Part shown: positions 61,240 to 64,000 of the stretch, one piece after another
Layout: every line of letters starts with the position of its first letter
Position numbering within the stretch: the stretch's first letter is position 1
NCBI GenBank assembly: GCA_934183355.1
Contig: CAKPST010000002.1
Location: 6,079-70,078 of the forward strand
Reading direction: 5' to 3'
Source of the DNA: an uncultured Prevotella sp.
GTDB taxonomy: Bacteria; Bacteroidota; Bacteroidia; Bacteroidales; Bacteroidaceae
DNA length: 64,000 nt
Program-made: the position numbers and the translations under genes
Notes under the pieces: generated by a model
Database searches by the model: none
Seen by the model: the letters and a program-made list of their open reading frames with translations, nothing else
Told to the model about the DNA's origin: nothing

Positions 61240-62487
61240 TTATTTCACGACAACCTTCTGTCCGTTCTTGATATACAGACCCTGTGCCGGCTTCTTGGTT
61301 CCGAGGTTACGTCCGGTGAGGTCGTAGTAGGGCTGAGGAGCTGTGAGGTCGATGGTTGTGGCAGACGATATTCCGGTAGAGATGATGCGGTTGACGTAGA
61401 ACCTGTTGTTGTTGAGGTTAACCGTCACGTCATACTTACCATCAATGTCTACGTGGAAAGCTGTTGACATATTATAATACAAGTCATACACTGAGTTCTC
61501 TGCCATTTCTTTTTGGTCTTCATCAGGACCCCAACGGTTTAGATTGAATGTGTCCCAATCGTTAGGCTCTTCGGTGAGTTCGGTAGCGAGTGTGAAGTAC
61601 TTGCTTAGTTCCACCTCACCAGAGTATACATTCTCCTCGTCCTTATTCTGTTCAATTTTAGCGAAGTATGTGTTTGTCTGCCAATTATTAGCGTCGCCCA
61701 CGAAGTAAACATATTCATTGACAACAGGCACATAGTTAGGGTCGTAGAGCATGAACGTCTTGTTGGTGTATTGGAAAGTAACCTTATATGTTCCGAGTGG
61801 TTGGACACTAGATGTATAATCAGCAGATTTGTATGCGCTCATCTCTCTGTTAGGTGTTACTTTGCCATTGAAAGACCAACGATATTCGTTGAGGTTAACC
61901 CAGTCATCAGCCTCCTCGCTAAGTGTGGTGAAGAAAGCAAAATAATTGTCGGTGAATGTCACGTCGGCAGCATAGATGTCTGTGCCAGACACTCGCTTGA
62001 GAGTAGCCGAAGCCTTGTTGGTAGCCCAGTTGCCGTCGGAGCCGATAATATAGATGCATTCGGGATAGGTGCCATCTACTACTACTGTCTTGTTGTTGAA
62101 GTTGACGGTGATGTGGTGGGTGCCAGCATCAGCGATTTTGAACGAGCCGTCGATGCCCTCTGCGGCAGGTACGAATTGTGACGGTTTGTTGTAGGTGATA
62201 TTCACGGCATCGATGCTTGCAGGGTTGTATCGATATGCCTTCAAACCATTCCAGTCGTCGCTTTCCTCCATGAGTTTTGTGGCAATAAAGAAGAAGTAGC
62301 TGTCGGGGGAGAATGTCACGTCGCCCTCGTAAACGCCTTCTTCTGTAGTGGGTTGCAGTTCGGCGCCAGCCTCGTTAGTCACCCAGTTATTATCGTTGCC
62401 GATAATGTAGCACTGTGCTTGTGCGGCAATGGCAGTGAAAGCCAATGCGAGCGTTGCTAATACTGATTTAAGTAGATTTTTTTTCAT
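61240..62487 (-). CDS. Secreted protein with three tandem SusE/SusF-like modules
   Basis: 415 aa. Signal peptide MKKNLLKSVLATLALAFTAI (cleavage near AQA-Q). Three homologous modules of about 110 residues (26-139, 144-249, 258-366) each start with a YIIGxDxNWxTN-type phrase (CYIIGNDNNWVTN, IYIIGSDGNWATN, VYFVGDANNWQTN), contain an EExDDWxxLxxYR-like segment and end in a strand such as VNFNNKTVVVD. The last 40 residues (PYYDLTGRNLGTKKPAQGLY, ending in VVVK) look like a type IX secretion C-terminal signal. It is inferred to bind glycans at the cell surface; the ligand is unknown. Confidence 0.82.
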   Translation of the reverse strand: MKKNLLKSVLATLALAFTAIAAQAQCYIIGNDNNWVTNEAGAELQPTTEEGVYEGDVTFSPDSYFFFIATKLMEESDDWNGLKAYRYNPASIDAVNITYNKPSQFVPAAEGIDGSFKIADAGTHHITVNFNNKTVVVDGTYPECIYIIGSDGNWATNKASATLKRVSGTDIYAADVTFTDNYFAFFTTLSEEADDWVNLNEYRWSFNGKVTPNREMSAYKSADYTSSVQPLGTYKVTFQYTNKTFMLYDPNYVPVVNEYVYFVGDANNWQTNTYFAKIEQNKDEENVYSGEVELSKYFTLATELTEEPNDWDTFNLNRWGPDEDQKEMAENSVYDLYYNMSTAFHVDIDGKYDVTVNLNNNRFYVNRIISTGISSATTIDLTAPQPYYDLTGRNLGTKKPAQGLYIKNGQKVVVK

Positions 62488-62563
62488 AGGTGTAAAGGTA
62501 TTTATATAGTTAATACTATTTAGTTTTTTATCGGTGCTAATATATTAAAAAATATTGACGTGA

Positions 62564-62571
62564 CAAAGATA
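62564..62571 (-). promoter_or_regulatory. -7 box of the three-module secreted protein gene
   Basis: Minus-strand TATCTTTG, about 77 bp before the start; no -33 match. Confidence 0.45.
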
Positions 62572-62660
62572 TTGAGGCGATAAATGCGGAATAAATAACT
62601 GTAAACGTTTGCATACAATCGGCTTATTATACTTTCGCTTGATGCACCTTTGACGCAGAT

Positions 62661-63911
62661 TTAAAACTGCAACTTAACGAACGGCACAACCTTGATGTTA
62701 TATCCATCCTTGTTTATCACCCTCTCGTCGTTGTTAGTGACGATAATGAGGTTGTTGCATTTTAGTTCTTCGGCACATTCAATAAGGCTTGTAACCTCGC
62801 GTTTCTCGGTTTTGGGCGAACTCATGTCATAGCAAACCTGAATGAGCTGGTGAATATGTGCGCCATTACGAGTGACGAAGTCCACCTCACGGTCGTTGCG
62901 CGAGCGATAGTAGAACAACGAAGTCTCAACTTTATATCCCTGGCGTAGCAGTTCCACAAACACCTCATTCTCCAACAAGCGTCCCAAGTTCTCGCTTATA
63001 TTGAAAGCTCTGGACGTTACAAATCCATTGTCGATGACATACACTTTGGTTGCAGCCTTCTTCATAAGCTTCAGCTTGTTGTTGAAACGTGGCAAGTAAT
63101 AGAACAAGTAAGGCTCGTGCAGATAGTCCATAAACTTGCGTGTTGTTGTTACGCTCGTCATAGACAGCTCATTGGCTATGTCGTTGGCAGAAAGCGGGTT
63201 GCAGAAGTTGGGCAACAGATAAAGGGCAAGGTTGTTAAGGTCGGTTATGTTGCGTATATTGTGGCGTTTTGCCACGTCTTTCCATATTATCGAGTCGAAC
63301 AATGTAGATAGATAACTGCGTGTGATACTACGCATATCTATAGTTTCTGGATAACCGCCATTGCGCAGATAGTCGTCGGCTATTACGATAGCCTCGGCAC
63401 ATTGTGCGTCGTTGTTGCCATTTGTGTCAATGCCTTTCCACTCCATTGTTTCCGAAAGACTGAACGGCAACATTTCCACTTGCAGGTATCTGCCAGTAAG
63501 CACCGTAGCCATCTCGCTGCTTAGCATCTTGGCATTGCTGCCTGTGATGACGAGATTCTTGCCACGGCGATATAGCTTTGCCACCCACACGTCCCAGTCT
63601 TTAAGGTTTTGCACCTCGTCAAGCAACAGGTATTCGTAGCCTGGGTACACTTCGTCGAGAGTGCGCATTACAAGTTCCTCATCCCAACCTGATAGTAGAA
63701 GATTGTCGTCAAAGTTGAGATAAGCAAAGTTACGTCCTTGCAACATTAGCAGGGCGTATGTAGATTTGCCCACACGCCGAGGTCCGGTGATTAGTTTTAT
63801 CATCGGATTGGCGAGAAGTACAGAAGTGTCTGTATTCGTCTTGCGTACGAGATAAGGACGTGCCAACAGTTCGTCGCGTTCCTTGCGCTGATTCTGTATG
63901 ATAGTATTCAT
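62661..63911 (-). CDS. ATP-binding protein, AAA_14/DUF4143 family
   Basis: 416 aa. Walker A ITGPRRVGKSTYALL near residue 40, Walker B YLLLDEVQNLKDWDVW, sensor region VITGSNAKMLS, and a DUF4143 C-terminal part ending in an endonuclease-like segment (FYYRSRNDREVDFVTRNG). Such ATPases are abundant, often as multiple accessory copies, in Bacteroidetes and archaea; their function is unknown, though a toxin or defence link has been suggested for some. It has no operon partners in view. Confidence 0.88.
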   Translation of the reverse strand: MNTIIQNQRKERDELLARPYLVRKTNTDTSVLLANPMIKLITGPRRVGKSTYALLMLQGRNFAYLNFDDNLLLSGWDEELVMRTLDEVYPGYEYLLLDEVQNLKDWDVWVAKLYRRGKNLVITGSNAKMLSSEMATVLTGRYLQVEMLPFSLSETMEWKGIDTNGNNDAQCAEAIVIADDYLRNGGYPETIDMRSITRSYLSTLFDSIIWKDVAKRHNIRNITDLNNLALYLLPNFCNPLSANDIANELSMTSVTTTRKFMDYLHEPYLFYYLPRFNNKLKLMKKAATKVYVIDNGFVTSRAFNISENLGRLLENEVFVELLRQGYKVETSLFYYRSRNDREVDFVTRNGAHIHQLIQVCYDMSSPKTEKREVTSLIECAEELKCNNLIIVTNNDERVINKDGYNIKVVPFVKLQF

Positions 63912-64000
63912 ATTAGCTCATTATATCAATACTCTGTTAATTCTTATGTAATCGATTGAAAATGAGAGAGTTAATTAACGTAATATAACTAATAAAATTT

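Overview
This 64 kb window is chromosomal DNA from a member of the Bacteroidetes, most likely a Prevotella-like Bacteroidales species. The reasons are: promoters of the Bacteroidetes type (TTTG near -33, TAnnTTTG near -7) in front of many genes; a fused SecDF; lineage-typical families (DUF4254, DUF3109, WbqC, PCMD-domain lipoprotein, HU-HIG protein with a 'smalltalk' small protein, DUF3737); and secreted proteins with type IX-secretion-like C-termini. Species cannot be named from the sequence alone.

Layout. 1-7739 (minus): a truncated secreted FN3 protein, an M16 zinc protease, XerD recombinase and a DEAD-box helicase. 7740-13671 (plus): coaD, ybeY, an AraC regulator, dapB, lepB, a small membrane protein, a WbqC-family protein and a thioesterase. 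13773-18324 (minus): a GT2 glycosyltransferase, a large MscS channel, two tiny membrane proteins and an HU-HIG protein. 18625-22788 (plus): acpP, fabF, rnc, ung and DUF3109. 22772-24991 (minus): GT9, DUF4254 and HU. 25252-34154 (plus): rhomboid protease, EEP-family phosphodiesterase, secDF, a Fic protein and metG. 34323-36427 (minus): a surface lipoprotein/beta-barrel pair and a tiny signal-peptide ORF. 36770-37445: an M15 peptidase and tRNA-Gln. 38018-42432 (minus): MalY-like PLP enzyme, DUF3737, MATE, rubredoxin and rubrerythrin. 42621-48523: AraC, mutS, a candidate small RNA and an LTA-synthase-like protein. 48524-49492: a gene-free stretch packed with DnaA boxes, a strong oriC candidate. 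49493-52762 (plus): nadA, GT4 and a GNAT protein. 52777-60669 (minus): a compact operon for the lipid A/LPS inner core (ABC flippase, acyltransferase, GT4, Kdo-kinase-like protein, phosphoethanolamine transferase) headed by miaB. 61240-63911 (minus): a three-module secreted protein and a DUF4143 ATPase.

Most interesting signals. (1) Two intergenic elements, 37572-37807 and 60881-61093, share a 22-bp unit arranged as inverted arrays inside unrelated long inverted-repeat arms; this looks like an uncharacterised structured repeat family. (2) The Fic gene is flanked by two identical 41-bp palindromes; the upstream copy spans its promoter, and the protein has a C-terminal winged-helix-like segment, which suggests autoregulation or a mobile cassette. 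(3) oriC lies between an LTA-synthase-like gene and nadA. (4) A free-standing promoter, structured transcript and terminator upstream of the LTA-synthase-like gene look like a small RNA of about 120 nt. (5) Two very small membrane-protein genes, absent from ordinary ORF cut-offs, overlap downstream of the HU-HIG gene.
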